Positions 63,098 to 64,000 of a DNA stretch of 64,000 nt are shown here, piece after piece. The notes beneath the pieces were generated by a model, which saw only the letters and a list, made by a program, of their open reading frames with translations, did no database searches and was not told where the DNA came from. The DNA is from Euptelea pleiosperma (Eukaryota; Streptophyta; Magnoliopsida; Ranunculales; Eupteleaceae). The stretch lies in assembly GCA_035048495.1 (NCBI GenBank), contig CM068541.1:7943929-8007928 (forward strand), given 5' to 3'. Both the position numbers and the translations under genes were made by a program. Within the stretch, counting starts at the first letter, position 1; each line of letters begins with the position of its first letter.

Positions 63098-64000
63098 TAA
63101 ATCAAAAAGTTAAAAAAAAATCGCAAAAAACACGGCTAATTTTAAATAAATGATATGTCTTTGTATGCAAAAAGACAAATATACAATAAATTAATTTTAA
63201 TGCTCAATTAAGTGTTGCTTATCTTTTACATGTGTTGTGAAAAATTTACAATATTATAAAAACAACTTTTAATTACTTAAATTAGGGTTTATTTATGAGA
63301 CCATACGTACTTTAATGTATCATAGTACCTTAACAAAGTGACTCAATGATACATCTTGGCCAAGATGGAGCAATGCTTTGAATCATGGTTTTATTAAACA
63401 TATACCTTTACTAGTGGGATGGCACGTGTCGCACGTGCACCTTACGAAATCCTTAACAAAGTCCATTGCATGCTTGTAAAACTTGCTATTGCACCTTACG
63501 AAATCCTCTATTAAAGTTTATGGCATGCTTATAAAACCTGCTATCAAAGCATTGCTATACTTAAATTGTAATGTATAGTTCTTCATGCCTCATTTATACT
63601 AAGTTGGAACGCATTCTTTATTTTTTCCCTTTCAGTAGAGCTTCTCCAGATTCAAAAAAAGAGTGGAACCAAAAGAAAGTATATTACAAACCCTGCACAA
63701 AAAGTAGAAAGAATGGGTTACTATGATGATGGTTGAAACAAAAATAAATTACTGAAAAGTAACAACGAAAAAGGGAAAAAAAGGAAAGGAAAAAGAACAG
63801 GTAGCACATCTGATAGCTAAAAAAATAGTTGTTGGATTGGGGGGGTATAAAACTTCCAACAACGAAATTTTTTTTTGATAAGTAACAGCCAACAACAAAT
63901 TAATTGAGCTCGGCTGAAAAATAAACATGAAAAAGACAAAAAAGAGAGGGAAGAGTATTAAAGAAACCATGAAAAAGACAAGAAAAGAGGGAAGAGTATA
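63098..64000. other. TFIIH intron 5, last part seen
   Basis: AT-rich sequence with a duplicated 'caccttacgaaatcct' block (about 63441 and 63493) and an A-run with 'tttttttttgataagtaaca' near 63870 that looks like a retroposon 3' end. The next TFIIH exon was not found before the edge. Confidence 0.5.

Overview
This is nuclear DNA from a flowering plant, probably a dicot. Genes are split by GT-AG introns with small exons, the sequence is AT-rich, and the protein families are plant-specific (a plant subtilase, an NRT1/PTR transporter, a RABB1 GTPase). I cannot name the species. About a fifth of the window is gene exon or near-gene sequence; most of the rest is transposable-element debris.

Gene layout. 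(1) 60-2543, minus: first two exons of an unrecognised, probably membrane-anchored protein that runs off the left edge. (2) 7112-13719, plus: a complete 11-exon subtilisin-like protease of the SBT5.3/AIR3 type (769 aa). (3) 19314-23078, plus: a complete 3-exon NPF (NRT1/PTR) transporter (559 aa), closest in look to NPF5, without the usual ExxER proton motif. (4) 31446-43506, minus: a complete 16-exon DDI1 (UBL, retropepsin-like protease, UBA; 414 aa). (5) 46050-51795, plus: a complete 6-exon RABB1/Rab2 GTPase (211 aa), head-to-head with DDI1. (6) 55954 to beyond the window, plus: the first five exons of TFIIH core subunit p62/TFB1, with large transposon-filled introns. These are ordinary, unrelated housekeeping or stress genes with no operon-like logic. 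All exon chains were assembled by eye from splice signals and reading-frame phase.

Mobile DNA. A nearly intact but non-autonomous LTR retrotransposon lies at 25650-31054. Its LTRs are both 1362 bp, it has a GTAAC target duplication, and I see only five LTR differences, all transitions. Its coding region is almost entirely deleted. It keeps a gag-like start, an integrase zinc-finger scrap, a roughly tenfold 93-bp tandem repeat and an antisense ORF with a well-placed TATA box. It sits inside a small inverted-repeat element.

Two inverted-repeat transposon groups are defined by target-site duplications read directly from the sequence. One is a family with 8-bp duplications and CAAGGTTTAAA-like ends (hAT-type). 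The other is a set of long-armed foldback elements with 9-bp duplications (Mutator-type). The latter include two copies of an unusual element built from repeated hairpins around AAACGCCCTTTTAAA. LINE fragments lie in introns of the TFIIH gene, the RAB gene and the subtilase gene. No autonomous transposase, CRISPR array or tRNA gene was seen. The best candidates for something undescribed are the GGGCGTTT-hairpin foldback family, the antisense ORF of the LTR element, and the unidentified left-edge gene.
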